Assembly (NCBI RefSeq): GCF_904067045.1
Contig: NZ_CAJFDC010000007.1
Location: forward strand, 372,001-436,000
Reading direction: 5' to 3'
DNA: 64,000 bases
Source: Pseudomonas sp. FEN
GTDB lineage: Bacteria > Pseudomonadota > Gammaproteobacteria > Pseudomonadales > Pseudomonadaceae
Under the pieces are notes generated by a model, which saw only the letters and a list, made by a program, of their open reading frames with translations, was not told where the DNA came from and searched no databases. The position numbers and the translations under genes are program-made. Shown one piece after another: positions 9,294-17,542 of the stretch. Within the stretch, counting starts at the first letter, position 1. The number at the start of each line of letters is the position of its first letter.

Positions 9294-9500
9294 TGGGAGC
9301 TGGCTTGCCGGCGAGGGCGTCCTCAAGATCAATACAAGACTCAAAGGCCTCATCGCCGGCAAGCCAGCCCCCACAATGCCCGTGGCGAACCGAGAGTTTT
9401 CAGGCGCCAATACCTTGTGGGAGCGGTGCTTGTCGGATCGCCGCACCGCCGCAAAGCTTCTGGCGGCCTCAAGGGCCTCTTCGCGGGAGCCCGGCGCCCC
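9294..9500. repeat. Two palindromic intergenic repeats
   Basis: The first (9294-9375) pairs GGGAGCTGGCTTGCCGGCGA with TCGCCGGCAAGCCAGCCCCC. The second (about 9415-9500) starts GTGGGAGCGGTGCTTGTCGG and belongs to the family also present at 12543, 14137, 61147 and 62311. They lie between convergent genes. Confidence 0.65.
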
Positions 9501-9508
9501 ACGCAATC

Positions 9509-10846
9509 TTACGGCTTGCGCTTGCGCGGCCCGGTATTGAATACCGGCACCTTGCGCACCGGCTTGACCGATGGAGCCACATCTTCCGGCTTCTCGCCGC
9601 TGTCCACCCACTTGCCCAGGTTGCGCTTGCCGCCACCGGAAGCCTTCGGTTTCTTCGGCTTCTTCGGTTTCTTGACCACATTGCCCGAAGCATCGGTGTC
9701 CGGCACCCGGTGATCCGGCTCGAAACCGGCTTCGTCCTGGCGCTTGAGGGGCTGACGGGTCAGGGTCTCGATCGCCGACAGCAGATTCACCTCATCGGCG
9801 CAGACCAGGGAAATCGCCTCACCGGTGGCCCCGGCACGACCGGTACGACCAATCCGGTGAATGTAATCCTCGGCCACGATCGGCAGGTCGAAGTTGACCA
9901 CCAGCGGCAAGTCCTCGATATCCAGGCCACGGGCCGCCACATCGGTGGCCACCAGGATCTGGATTTCACTCGCCTTGAACCGGTCCAGCGCGCGCTGGCG
10001 GGTGGCCTGGGGCTTGTCTCCATGGATGCCGTCGGCATTGATGCCCAGGCCCTGGAGTTTCTCCACCAACTGGTCGACGCCATTGCGGGTCTTGGCGAAC
10101 ACCAATACCTGCTTCCAGTGCTGCTTGCGCATCAGGTGCACGAACAGCTCCGGCTTGCGCTTCTTGTCCACCGTCACCAGCCACTGCTTGACGGTGTTGG
10201 CCGCGACATTGCGCGGACTGACCTCGATGCTCAGCGGATCGTTGAGCATCTGCCCGGCCAGCAGGCGGATGGCATCGGAGAAGGTCGCGGAAAACAGCAG
10301 GGTCTGGCGCTTCTTCGGCAGGGCCTTGTAGATATTGCCCAACTCCTCCTGGAAGCCGAGGTCGAGCATGCGGTCGGCTTCGTCGAGTACCAGGGTCTGC
10401 AACTGGTTGAACTTGAGGGCGTTCTGGCGGAACAGATCGAGCAGACGGCCCGGGGTCGCCACCAGCAGGTCGACCCCCTTGCGCAGCTTCATCATCTGCG
10501 GGTTGATGCTGACCCCGCCGTACACCGCATAGGTGCTCAGCGGCAGGTGTTCGGCATACTGGCGCACGCTTTCATGCACCTGTTCGGCCAGCTCGCGGGT
10601 CGGCACCAGGATCAGCGCGCGCGCCGAGTTGGCGGTGACCTTCGGCCCTTCCATCGCCAGCAGTTGCAACAGCGGCAAGGCGAAACCGGCGGTCTTGCCA
10701 GTGCCGGTCTGGGCCGCGGCCATCAGGTCGCGGCCGGCCAGTACGGCGGGAATGGCCTGGGCCTGGACCGGTGTGGGGGTCTGGTAACCGAGGGTGTCCA
10801 GGGCCCGCGTCAGGGGTTCGATCAGGCCGAGTGTGGCGAATGTCAT
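9509..10846 (-). CDS. rhlE: DEAD-box ATP-dependent RNA helicase RhlE
   Basis: A 445-residue DEAD-box helicase. The ordered motifs are a Q motif near residue 25 (PTPVQAQAIP), I AQTGTGKT, Ia PTRELAEQ, Ib TPGRLLDLF, II DEAD, III SAT, IV VLVFAKT, V ATDVAARGLD and VI HRIGRTGR. After the RecA-like core comes a basic low-complexity tail (repeated KKPKKPK), as in pseudomonad RhlE. It should remodel RNA during ribosome assembly and mRNA decay. Start and length agree with the family. Confidence 0.95.
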   Translation of the reverse strand: MTFATLGLIEPLTRALDTLGYQTPTPVQAQAIPAVLAGRDLMAAAQTGTGKTAGFALPLLQLLAMEGPKVTANSARALILVPTRELAEQVHESVRQYAEHLPLSTYAVYGGVSINPQMMKLRKGVDLLVATPGRLLDLFRQNALKFNQLQTLVLDEADRMLDLGFQEELGNIYKALPKKRQTLLFSATFSDAIRLLAGQMLNDPLSIEVSPRNVAANTVKQWLVTVDKKRKPELFVHLMRKQHWKQVLVFAKTRNGVDQLVEKLQGLGINADGIHGDKPQATRQRALDRFKASEIQILVATDVAARGLDIEDLPLVVNFDLPIVAEDYIHRIGRTGRAGATGEAISLVCADEVNLLSAIETLTRQPLKRQDEAGFEPDHRVPDTDASGNVVKKPKKPKKPKASGGGKRNLGKWVDSGEKPEDVAPSVKPVRKVPVFNTGPRKRKP

Positions 10847-10903
10847 GGAAATACCGTAGGAAAAGTGTCAGCGCCGTGAAGCAATGCGCGGCAGTTTACC
10901 CTG

Positions 10904-11794
10904 TCAGGCCTCTTTCGGCTTGCGCCACTGCGGTAAACCGATCAACACCACGGCGCTGATGATCACGGCCATGGCGATGCACTCGTGCCAGCCAATGTGC
11001 TCGCCAGCGAAGAGGATCCCCAACAACACCGCCACGGCCGGGTTGACGTAGGCATAACTGGTGGCCGCCGCCGGGCGCACATGCTTGAGCAGGTACATAT
11101 AGGCGTTGAAGGCGACGATGGAGCCGAGGAACACCAGGTAGGCCAGGGCGATCCAGCCGTCGGTGGTGGGCATCTGGGTCAGGCGCTCGCCGCGGACAAA
11201 GCTGGCCAGCAGCAGCACCACGCCGCCCACCAGCATTTCCGCCGCGCTGGCCATGCCGCCCTGGGGCAGCGGCAGGTGCTTGCTCCACACCGAACCGAAG
11301 GACCAGGTCGCGGCGGCGAGCAGCAGCAGGCCCGCCCCGAGCGGGCTGGCTTGCAGGTTGGAGCCCATGTTCAACAGGGCGATACCGATCAGGCCGAGCA
11401 CAATCCCGGCCCATTCGAGACCGGTATTGCGGCCCCCCCAGAAGTAGCCGCAGAGCAAGGTGAACAGCGGCACGGTGGCCACCGTCAGCGCGGCGACGCC
11501 CGAAGCCACGCCCATGTGCTCGGCCAGGGTCACCGCGCCATTGCCGAAACTGAGCAGCAGCACGCCAATGGCCGCCGCGGCTTTCCATTGCCGCCAGGTC
11601 GGCGCCGGCACCCCGCGAAAGCGTTGATAGGCGTACAGCAGGCTGCCGGCGATAACGAAACGGATGCCGCCCATCATCAACGGCGGCCAGGATTCCACGC
11701 CGATACGAATGGCCAGGTAGGTCGAGCCCCAGATGAAATACAACGCAAAGAAGGCACCGATCAGTGGTAACGGGAAACGGCGTGGGGCAGGCAT
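10904..11794 (-). CDS. yedA: EamA/DMT-family transporter (YedA-like exporter)
   Basis: A 296-residue membrane protein with ten hydrophobic segments arranged as two EamA repeats. The opening FALYFIWGSTYLAIRIG is typical of YedA. The second repeat includes GSIVAFNAYMYLLKHVRP and NPAVAVLLG. It is probably an exporter of amino acids or small metabolites. It is divergent from an Lrp-type regulator 160 bases away, which is the usual arrangement when the regulator controls the exporter; this pairing is inference. Confidence 0.88.
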   Translation of the reverse strand: MPAPRRFPLPLIGAFFALYFIWGSTYLAIRIGVESWPPLMMGGIRFVIAGSLLYAYQRFRGVPAPTWRQWKAAAAIGVLLLSFGNGAVTLAEHMGVASGVAALTVATVPLFTLLCGYFWGGRNTGLEWAGIVLGLIGIALLNMGSNLQASPLGAGLLLLAAATWSFGSVWSKHLPLPQGGMASAAEMLVGGVVLLLASFVRGERLTQMPTTDGWIALAYLVFLGSIVAFNAYMYLLKHVRPAAATSYAYVNPAVAVLLGILFAGEHIGWHECIAMAVIISAVVLIGLPQWRKPKEA

Positions 11795-11955
11795 GGGGGG
11801 CAGATCCAGGCAGGATAAGGGAAGGCTATTCTAGAAAGGCGTCTGGCAAATAATAAGTTACAAAACCGTGTTATAAGGCCAGTACACTTTGCAAAGCATG
11901 GAAATCACGGCTATTGGCCGTTGTTTCGAAATCCCGCGTCATAGAGAGCCTGTGG

Positions 11956-12417
11956 ATGGATAAATACGACCGTTTGATCCTCGGCGAGCTGCTGGACAAC
12001 GGCCGCGCCTCGTTCGCCGAACTGGCGCGCAAGGTCAACCTGTCCGCGCCGGCGGTGGCGGAACGGGTGGCGAAGTTGGAAAGCAGTGGGGTCATCACCG
12101 GGTATCAGGCCAAGGTGGACCTGGCGAAGATCGGTTTGCCGATCCAGTGCGTGATCGAGTTGCGGCTCAATCAGCATGGCAAGCAGCAGCCTTACGATGA
12201 ACTGGCGCAGATTCCGCAGATTACCGAATGCCATCGGGTGACCGGGGATCCCTGTGTGATTCTGCAGGCGGCGGTGGGGAGCATGGCGGAGCTGGAGCAG
12301 TTGATCAATCGGATTGCCCAGTTCGGCTTCAGCAAGACCTCGATTGTGTTGTCGAGCGCGATTGAGCGGCGGGTGCCGTTGGGGCATTTGGACATGAATG
12401 GGAAGGCGAAGGGCTGA
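11956..12417 (+). CDS. Lrp/AsnC-family transcriptional regulator
   Basis: A 153-residue Lrp-type regulator. The start MDKYDRLILGELLDNGR leads into the HTH (FAELARKVNLSAPAVAERVAKLE, here named by its helices near residues 18-40), then GVITGYQA and the RAM ligand-binding domain with TGDPCVILQ. The ATG at 11956 was chosen because it begins the domain; upstream codons in frame have no family match. It is divergent from the EamA exporter and is its likely regulator. The spacer contains TTACAAAACCGTGTTATAA, an imperfect dyad that could be an operator. Confidence 0.9.
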   Translation: MDKYDRLILGELLDNGRASFAELARKVNLSAPAVAERVAKLESSGVITGYQAKVDLAKIGLPIQCVIELRLNQHGKQQPYDELAQIPQITECHRVTGDPCVILQAAVGSMAELEQLINRIAQFGFSKTSIVLSSAIERRVPLGHLDMNGKAKG

Positions 12418-12542
12418 GAAACCGGCTGTTGCATTCCACCGGATCGTCCGTGCTTACACGGTTTTTAAGGCCTCGGGGCCCCGACAAGCCCTATTCCTTC
12501 AGGATTTGTGTCACGCACAGCCTGTATGTTTGACGCAGAACC

Positions 12543-12633
12543 GTAGGAGCTTGGCTTGCCAGCGAAGCTTTTGACGGTCTTGAGCGCCTCTTCGCGGCGG
12601 TGCGGCGTCCCGACAAGCCCGCTTGCCACAAAT
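12543..12633. repeat. Palindromic intergenic repeat
   Basis: TAGGAGCTTGGCTTGCCAGC at the left faces AGCCCGCTTGCCACA at the right, around a middle part with the CTCTTCGCGG motif of the family. It lies downstream of the Lrp-type gene. Confidence 0.6.
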
Positions 12634-12693
12634 TTCAGCCCGGCTCAAGATCGCTCTTAATAGACTGGCATTACCTATTTAGGAGTCTTTGTT

Positions 12694-12878
12694 ATGCAAA
12701 AATTTTGAGTTCCATGGACGCAGACACGCCCGAGGCGACAATGGAGCATCTGGATCTCGCTCAGTTGGCCAAGGCACGCATTGAAGCCAATGAGGCCCCC
12801 GTACATGTCTCTCTTGACGATCTGATTGCCGAAGCCCAAAGCGATATCGCAAACAAGCGCTCTCAAACACCCCGATAG
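12694..12878 (+). pseudogene. Small frameshifted ORF, antitoxin-like
   Basis: A good ribosome site (AGGAG at 12681) precedes an ATG at 12694, but that frame stops after four codons (MQKF). If one A were added to the A5 run, the frame would continue through ILSSMDADTPEATMEHLD and end HVSLDDLIAEAQSDIANKR, about 62 residues in total. The acidic helical tail resembles type II antitoxin C-termini, but I cannot name the family and no toxin gene adjoins it. It may be a real one-base loss, a sequencing error in a homopolymer, or a shorter gene from the ATG at 12714. The stop overlaps the next convergent gene by 16 bases. Confidence 0.45.
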
Positions 12879-13492
12879 CGCTTCAAATGCTCGCCAATCT
12901 TCGCCGCCGGCACCTTCTGCAATTTGCACAACCAATCATGGGACAACGCCCGCACCCCATGCTTGTCGCGCAACTCGCCGGCCATATGCGCCAGCAGGTT
13001 CGCCGCCATCTCGGCATCGGCCATGGCCCGGTGCGCCTGCCCCGTGTGCGGCAGACGGGCAAACGCGGTCAGCGTGCCCAGTTTGTGATTCGGCGCCGCC
13101 GGCATCAAGCGCCGTGCCAGCAGCAACGAACAGGCAAAGTTCTGCAACCGCGTGCGCTTGATCCGCCCCAGCTCGAAGTCCCAGAACTTCTGGTCGAACG
13201 CGGCGTTATGCGCCAGCAACGGCGTGGTGCCAACGAACTCGTTGACCTCATTCATCACCCGCTCCGCCGAAGGCGCGGTGCGCAACATGGCGTTGCTGAT
13301 GCCAGTCAGCTGTTCGATAAACGCCGGCACCCGCACGCCAGCATTCATCAAGCTCTGGTAACGGTCGACGATGCGCCCCTGTTCCAGGATGACCACGGCG
13401 ATTTCCGTGGCCCGGCACCCCGCATTCGGCGTGATGCCCGTGGTTTCAAAGTCGATGACCGCAATACGTTCCAAAAGCCCAGCCCTTTGCAA
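12863..13492 (-). CDS. 3'-5' exonuclease, DnaQ fold (DEDDh)
   Basis: A 209-residue DEDDh exonuclease. IDFETTG near residue 14 gives the first two acidic ligands (Asp14, Glu16). LLAHNAAFDQKF near residue 92 gives the third, and HRAMADAE near residue 152 gives the catalytic His and last Asp. It resembles the proofreading epsilon subunit and RNase T but is a short stand-alone enzyme. The extreme N-terminus MQRAGLLER could be replaced by a later start. It lies nine bases downstream of the NYN gene on the same strand. Confidence 0.9.
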   Translation of the reverse strand: MQRAGLLERIAVIDFETTGITPNAGCRATEIAVVILEQGRIVDRYQSLMNAGVRVPAFIEQLTGISNAMLRTAPSAERVMNEVNEFVGTTPLLAHNAAFDQKFWDFELGRIKRTRLQNFACSLLLARRLMPAAPNHKLGTLTAFARLPHTGQAHRAMADAEMAANLLAHMAGELRDKHGVRALSHDWLCKLQKVPAAKIGEHLKRYRGV

Positions 13493-13500
13493 AATCGGTT

Positions 13501-13980
13501 TCAGTTTCTCAACAACAACGCGCCTTCGATAGGCACGTAGCGGCTCGCGGCACGGATCAGCGAGTTGGCCGTCAGCCCCGGCACGCCATAGGCCACGGCT
13601 TCGACGCCATGCTTGTCGATGATGCGCGTGAGCAGCAGGTCGAAATCGCCGTCGCCGGAAGCCAGCACCACTTCGTCGACATGCGGCGCCGCGTCCATGA
13701 TATCGATGGTGATGCCCACGTCCCAGTCGCCCTTGGCCGAGCCGTCGCTGCGCTGGATATAGGGCTTGAGCTTCACCGTGAAGCCCAGGTTACGCAGGAT
13801 CTGCTGGAACTGCTGCTGCTTGCTGTCACCACGATCGATGGCGTAGGCGTAGGCCTCGACGATTTCTCCGCGCTGGCTGATATCAGCCCACAGGGCGGCA
13901 TAGTTGAAGTGGCAACCATAGGCCTGGCGGACGGTGTAGTAGAGGTTTTGCACATCGGCGAACACAGCGATTTTCTTCAC
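13501..13980 (-). CDS. NYN domain protein (LabA/DUF88-like putative ribonuclease)
   Basis: A 159-residue PIN-like NYN domain. FADVQNLYYTVRQAYG near residue 7 gives the first Asp and Asn. KGDWDVGITIDIMDAA near residue 83 and VLASGDGDFDLLL near residue 105 give the remaining acidic residues of the metal site. NYN proteins of this type are thought to be RNases. It is followed closely by the DnaQ-fold exonuclease, so the two may be co-transcribed. Confidence 0.87.
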   Translation of the reverse strand: MKKIAVFADVQNLYYTVRQAYGCHFNYAALWADISQRGEIVEAYAYAIDRGDSKQQQFQQILRNLGFTVKLKPYIQRSDGSAKGDWDVGITIDIMDAAPHVDEVVLASGDGDFDLLLTRIIDKHGVEAVAYGVPGLTANSLIRAASRYVPIEGALLLRN

Positions 13981-14136
13981 CGCGAATCCTCATGGCGCAA
14001 AGGCGCACTGGCGGGTGATGACGAGCGCTCGGAAGCGATTAGGGGTGCAGTATGCCAGCCCGGGGGGAGGTTCAGCGAATAATCGGAGAGGTGAGGGCCA
14101 GGGGGGACAGAATTTCAGAGGGCCGGTTGTCTGCAA

Positions 14137-14302
14137 AGTTTTTGCGGCCTCAAGGGCCTCTTCGCGGATAAATCCGGCTCCCACAATCCTATGCATCGAA
14201 TCGAAAACCTGCAGACAACCGAAAACACCGTGGGAGCGGTGCTTGCCCGCGAAAGCGCCCTCAAGGCCGCCAAAAGCTTCGCGGGCAAGCTCCGCTCCCA
14301 CA
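14137..14302. repeat. Palindromic intergenic repeats (two copies)
   Basis: The clearest pair is 14230-14302: GTGGGAGCGGTGCTTGCCCG faces CGGGCAAGCTCCGCTCCCAC with CTCAAGGCCGCCAAAAGCTT between. A partial copy with GCGGCCTCAAGGGCCTCTTC precedes it. Confidence 0.68.
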
Positions 14303-14317
14303 ATCCTCTTTTATCGG

Positions 14318-15091
14318 TCAGACATAGGAATCGTCGTCGCCAGAAAAGGACGAGCTGTCGTCATTGAAATCGGCGTCGGCCAAACCACCCTGGTCATTGT
14401 TGCCCCAGGAATCGTTGTTGGCCATGCGCTCATCACCCCAACCGCCACCATTGTTGTTGCTCATCGGGCTTGGCTCGATGATTTCCTCGATGATCTGCGG
14501 TTGCTGCTGGTTATGATGGAACAGGCTGCTGATGCCTTCGGCCAGCATCACGCCACCGGCCACGCCGGCCGCGGTTTTCAACGCGCCACCGAGGAAGCCG
14601 CTGCCGATAGGCGCCGCCGGGGCCGCCTGCTGGGGCGCGGGCTGGGCGTAGCCAGGCTGTTGATAGTTAGGTTGCGCGTTGTAGTTCTGCTGCGGTGGCG
14701 CATTGAACGCCGGACGCCCCGGCTCACGCCAGCCGCCACCGGAGTTGCTCGGCGCCGGCGCGGGGGCCGGATCGCGGCTACCACCGAAAATGCTCGACAG
14801 GAAACCACCACTGCTCGGCGCCGGTGCCGCGCTCTGGGCACGGGCCTGCTGCAATTCGGCCTGAAGCTGCTGCAGTTGCGCCTGCAATTGCTTGTTCTGC
14901 TCGTCGAGGCTCTTGAGCGCGTGCTCTTGCACCAGGATCGACTGAGTCATGTAGTACGGCGCGGCCGGTTGGCGAGTCAGGTGCTCCTTGATCCGCGCCT
15001 CGGCCAGGGCGTCACGCGGGGCTGAATCCGTTTCGGCTTGCTGCAACCGTGAAAACAGTCCATCGATCAGGGTTTGCTCTTCGCTGTTCAT
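14318..15091 (-). CDS. DUF2076 domain protein
   Basis: A 257-residue protein of the DUF2076 family, whose role is unknown. The start MNSEEQTLIDGLFSRLQQAE at 15091 is the family's N-terminus and has GAGG upstream, so it is preferred over the ATG 14 codons earlier. Residues about 55-95 form a glutamine-rich coiled coil (LDEQNKQLQAQLQQLQAELQ). Then come Pro/Ala/Gly/Asn-rich linkers with SSIFGGSRDP, a short hydrophobic Gly/Ala segment near residue 175, and an acidic Asp/Asn/Ser tail. It may be periplasmic or envelope-associated; no catalytic residues are visible. Confidence 0.82.
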   Translation of the reverse strand: MNSEEQTLIDGLFSRLQQAETDSAPRDALAEARIKEHLTRQPAAPYYMTQSILVQEHALKSLDEQNKQLQAQLQQLQAELQQARAQSAAPAPSSGGFLSSIFGGSRDPAPAPAPSNSGGGWREPGRPAFNAPPQQNYNAQPNYQQPGYAQPAPQQAAPAAPIGSGFLGGALKTAAGVAGGVMLAEGISSLFHHNQQQPQIIEEIIEPSPMSNNNGGGWGDERMANNDSWGNNDQGGLADADFNDDSSSFSGDDDSYV

Positions 15092-15273
15092 GGCGACCTC
15101 ATTAGATTGCCGGGTAGAAATCGATCGTCCCAATCCATCGGATCAGGACGTCCCTCAGTTATGGGGTTGTTACAGGAAGTTTCAATGATCCTTACCTAAC
15201 GTTTACATTTGGGTGTCGGCCCGCACCATCGGTTAAAGTGACACCCTGCCTCAGCCAGCGCGATAGACAACCG

Positions 15274-15936
15274 ATGAACCCGTTCAATGTACTCCGTGAC
15301 TCCCTGTACTTTTTCCAGCGCAACCTGCGCCAGATCGCCCTGCTCTGCCTGCCACTGGTGATCTTCGAAACCTTGCTCCAGCAACTGCTGGACAACGCCG
15401 TGGGCCCGGATGCCTCGCCAGCCTACGGGTTGGTGGCCGGGCTGCTGGTCTATCCGCTCTACACGGCGGCGCTGATTCTGTTTCTCGATGCCCGCAGCCG
15501 TGGCGAAACACCGGCCAATCGCGACCTGCTGGCCATGTCCCTGCGCCTGTGGCCGCGCTTTGCGCTGCTGTCGGCGGTCAATACCATCGCCATCGTGCTG
15601 GGCCTGTCGCTGTATTTCCTTCCCGGCATCTGGCTGACCGTGATACTGGCGTTCTCCGAATACCTGCTGGTGCTACGCGGGCGCGAGCCGCTGCGGGCGA
15701 TGAAAGAAAGCTTCGCCCTGAGCCGCGGTCACTTCTGGCTGACGTTCACCTGTATCCTCTGTGTGATGGGACCACTCTGGCTGCTCAAGGGCCTGAGCCT
15801 GAGCGCCTATCCGGCACCGCAGAACCCGGTGTTGACGCTGGTCATCGACAGTGCCCACAGTTTCCTGCAACTGTTCAGCAGCATCGTGCTGTTCCGAATC
15901 TACATGCTGATCGGTGAAAATTCCGCCAAAGACTGA
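15274..15936 (+). CDS. YciC-family (UPF0259-like) inner-membrane protein
   Basis: A 220-residue membrane protein with about six hydrophobic segments. The start MNPFNVLRDSLYFFQRNLRQ at 15274 is the family's cytoplasmic N-terminus. Function is unknown. The endonuclease/phosphatase gene begins ten bases after its stop, so the two are likely one transcript. Confidence 0.8.
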   Translation: MNPFNVLRDSLYFFQRNLRQIALLCLPLVIFETLLQQLLDNAVGPDASPAYGLVAGLLVYPLYTAALILFLDARSRGETPANRDLLAMSLRLWPRFALLSAVNTIAIVLGLSLYFLPGIWLTVILAFSEYLLVLRGREPLRAMKESFALSRGHFWLTFTCILCVMGPLWLLKGLSLSAYPAPQNPVLTLVIDSAHSFLQLFSSIVLFRIYMLIGENSAKD

Positions 15937-15946
15937 ACCGAGGCCC

Positions 15947-17029
15947 ATGACCCGTCTATTACGTTACCTGGTGGCCGGCCTGCTGCTTGCGGCGGGCCTC
16001 ATGGCCCTGATGGTCTACAGCCTGACCTGGCGCCCGGAAGAGCGGGAAATCCTGCCGGTGCGCTGTACCGCTGAAGCGCCGGTGCTGGTGGCGGGCCAGA
16101 CCCTCAAGGTCATGAGCTGGAACCTCCAGTACCTGGCGGGCAAACGCTACGTGTTCTGGTACGACCTGCCCGACGGCAGCGGCCCCGACGAGCGACCGAC
16201 CCCGGAGGACATGGCCTTCAGCCTGGACGAGGTGACACGGGTGATCCGCGACGAGCAGCCGGACATCGTGCTGTTACAGGAGGTCGACGAGAACGCCAAG
16301 GCCAGCGCCTACCAGGATCAGTTGAAGTTGCTCCAGGAGCGGCTGGCGGACTTGTATCCCTGCAGTTCCCAGGCCTTCGACTGGAAAGCCGACTTTGTCC
16401 CCAACCGGCATATTTTCGGCAGCGTCGGGCGCAAGCTGGCGACCTTGAGCCGCTATCAGGTCGAACACGCCGAACGCCAGCAATTGCCCCTGGCAGCGGG
16501 CAATCTGCTCAAGCGCCAGTTCCAGCCCCGGCCGGCGCTGCTGGTGAACTACCTGCCATTGAGCGACGGTGGACAACTGGCGGTGGTCAATACACAACTG
16601 GGGACCTATGCCCAGGACGACACTCAGTTGCGCCAAGTGCAAACGACCCTGCAATTGCTCGACAAGTTCGAAAGCCAGGGGACACCGTGGCTGATCGGCG
16701 GCGATTTCAACCTGCTGCCACTGGGCCAGTACCTGCGCCTGCCGCCACGCCTGCACGGCGGTTACTCGGCGGACAGCGAGTTGCATCTGCTGTGGGAGCA
16801 ATACCCGATGATCCCGAGCAACAACGAAGCCAGCGGCATCGACCGTGAACAGTGGCTGACGTATTACCCGAACGATCCCGACGTCAGTGAGCCGGATCGG
16901 ACCCTGGATTATTTTTTCTACAGTGCCAAGCTCAAGCGAATCGAAGCCCAGGTGCGACAGGACGACACCCTGACGATTTCCGATCACTTGCCGCTGCTGG
17001 CGCGGTTCCTGTTACCAGCGGCGCAGTAG
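15947..17029 (+). CDS. Membrane-anchored endonuclease/exonuclease/phosphatase-family protein
   Basis: A 360-residue protein with one N-terminal membrane segment (residues 5-25), then an EEP domain outside the membrane. The family motifs are SWNLQYL near residue 58, LLQEV near residue 106 (metal-binding Glu), IGGDFNLLP near residue 247 and SDHLPLLA near the end (catalytic Asp-His). The domain is shared by DNases, sphingomyelinases and phosphoinositide phosphatases, so the substrate is uncertain. The ATG at 15947 has CCGAGG upstream. Confidence 0.85.
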   Translation: MTRLLRYLVAGLLLAAGLMALMVYSLTWRPEEREILPVRCTAEAPVLVAGQTLKVMSWNLQYLAGKRYVFWYDLPDGSGPDERPTPEDMAFSLDEVTRVIRDEQPDIVLLQEVDENAKASAYQDQLKLLQERLADLYPCSSQAFDWKADFVPNRHIFGSVGRKLATLSRYQVEHAERQQLPLAAGNLLKRQFQPRPALLVNYLPLSDGGQLAVVNTQLGTYAQDDTQLRQVQTTLQLLDKFESQGTPWLIGGDFNLLPLGQYLRLPPRLHGGYSADSELHLLWEQYPMIPSNNEASGIDREQWLTYYPNDPDVSEPDRTLDYFFYSAKLKRIEAQVRQDDTLTISDHLPLLARFLLPAAQ

Positions 17030-17037
17030 CCGCTCGC

Positions 17038-17064
17038 GCCGGCTTCCGTTTTGTGGAAGCCGGC
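17038..17064. terminator. Hairpin between convergent genes
   Basis: A perfect 10-bp stem GCCGGCTTCC / GGAAGCCGGC with loop GTTTTGT follows the EEP gene and the convergent cyd operon. It lacks a clear T run on either side, so it may be a weak bidirectional terminator. Confidence 0.5.
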
Positions 17065-17113
17065 TTCACCGGCCAGGAGCCAGCCACTCAACGTTCATTC
17101 ATGCCGGGCCGAC

Positions 17114-17401
17114 TCAATGCAGGAACTTCACCCACCCGGCAATCGCAAGCGCCACAAAGCAGGTCCAGCCTGAAAACAGCCAACGCCAGACCAGCATTTG
17201 CGGAACAAAACCCACGCCTCTCACAAAGGCCGCGCTCATGGCCGTGAACAGTGCTATCGCCAGAACATGGTCAGCCTTCCCATCGGGGCTGGCCATGATG
17301 AGCGGATAGAGCGTGCAGGTCAGCATGATCGCGACAGCGACAAGCAAACTCGGCCAATGAATTCGAGAGGCGGGTTCGGCGTCAGCCAGCCGCGGCATCA
17401 T
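17114..17401 (-). CDS. ybgE: Cyd operon membrane protein YbgE
   Basis: A 95-residue protein with about three hydrophobic segments and the segment GVGFVPQMLVWRWLFSG near residue 62 that typifies YbgE. It is the last gene of the cytochrome bd operon and its ATG overlaps the cydX stop by four bases. Its role is not established; it is tied to bd oxidase by conserved position. Confidence 0.85.
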   Translation of the reverse strand: MMPRLADAEPASRIHWPSLLVAVAIMLTCTLYPLIMASPDGKADHVLAIALFTAMSAAFVRGVGFVPQMLVWRWLFSGWTCFVALAIAGWVKFLH

Positions 17402-17520
17402 GGTTGCGCCTCGTCACTGTCGTTCAGGGCTCGGCCCGCTTCGTTCTCGCCCCACATCGCATTCAAGATAGCCAGTAGCAATGCAAAACCGACTCCCAGC
17501 ATCCAGGCGAAATACCACAT
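17398..17520 (-). CDS. cydX: Cytochrome bd oxidase small subunit CydX
   Basis: A 40-residue single-span protein starting MWYFAWMLGVGFALLLAI and continuing NAMWGE, the classic CydX signature. CydX packs against CydA and stabilises the haems. The ATG is at 17520, just after cydB, with AAGGAGT upstream. The tail is acidic. Its length and position match the family. Confidence 0.93.
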   Translation of the reverse strand: MWYFAWMLGVGFALLLAILNAMWGENEAGRALNDSDEAQP

Positions 17521-17542
17521 GTTGTTTACTCCTTGGCTGGCA

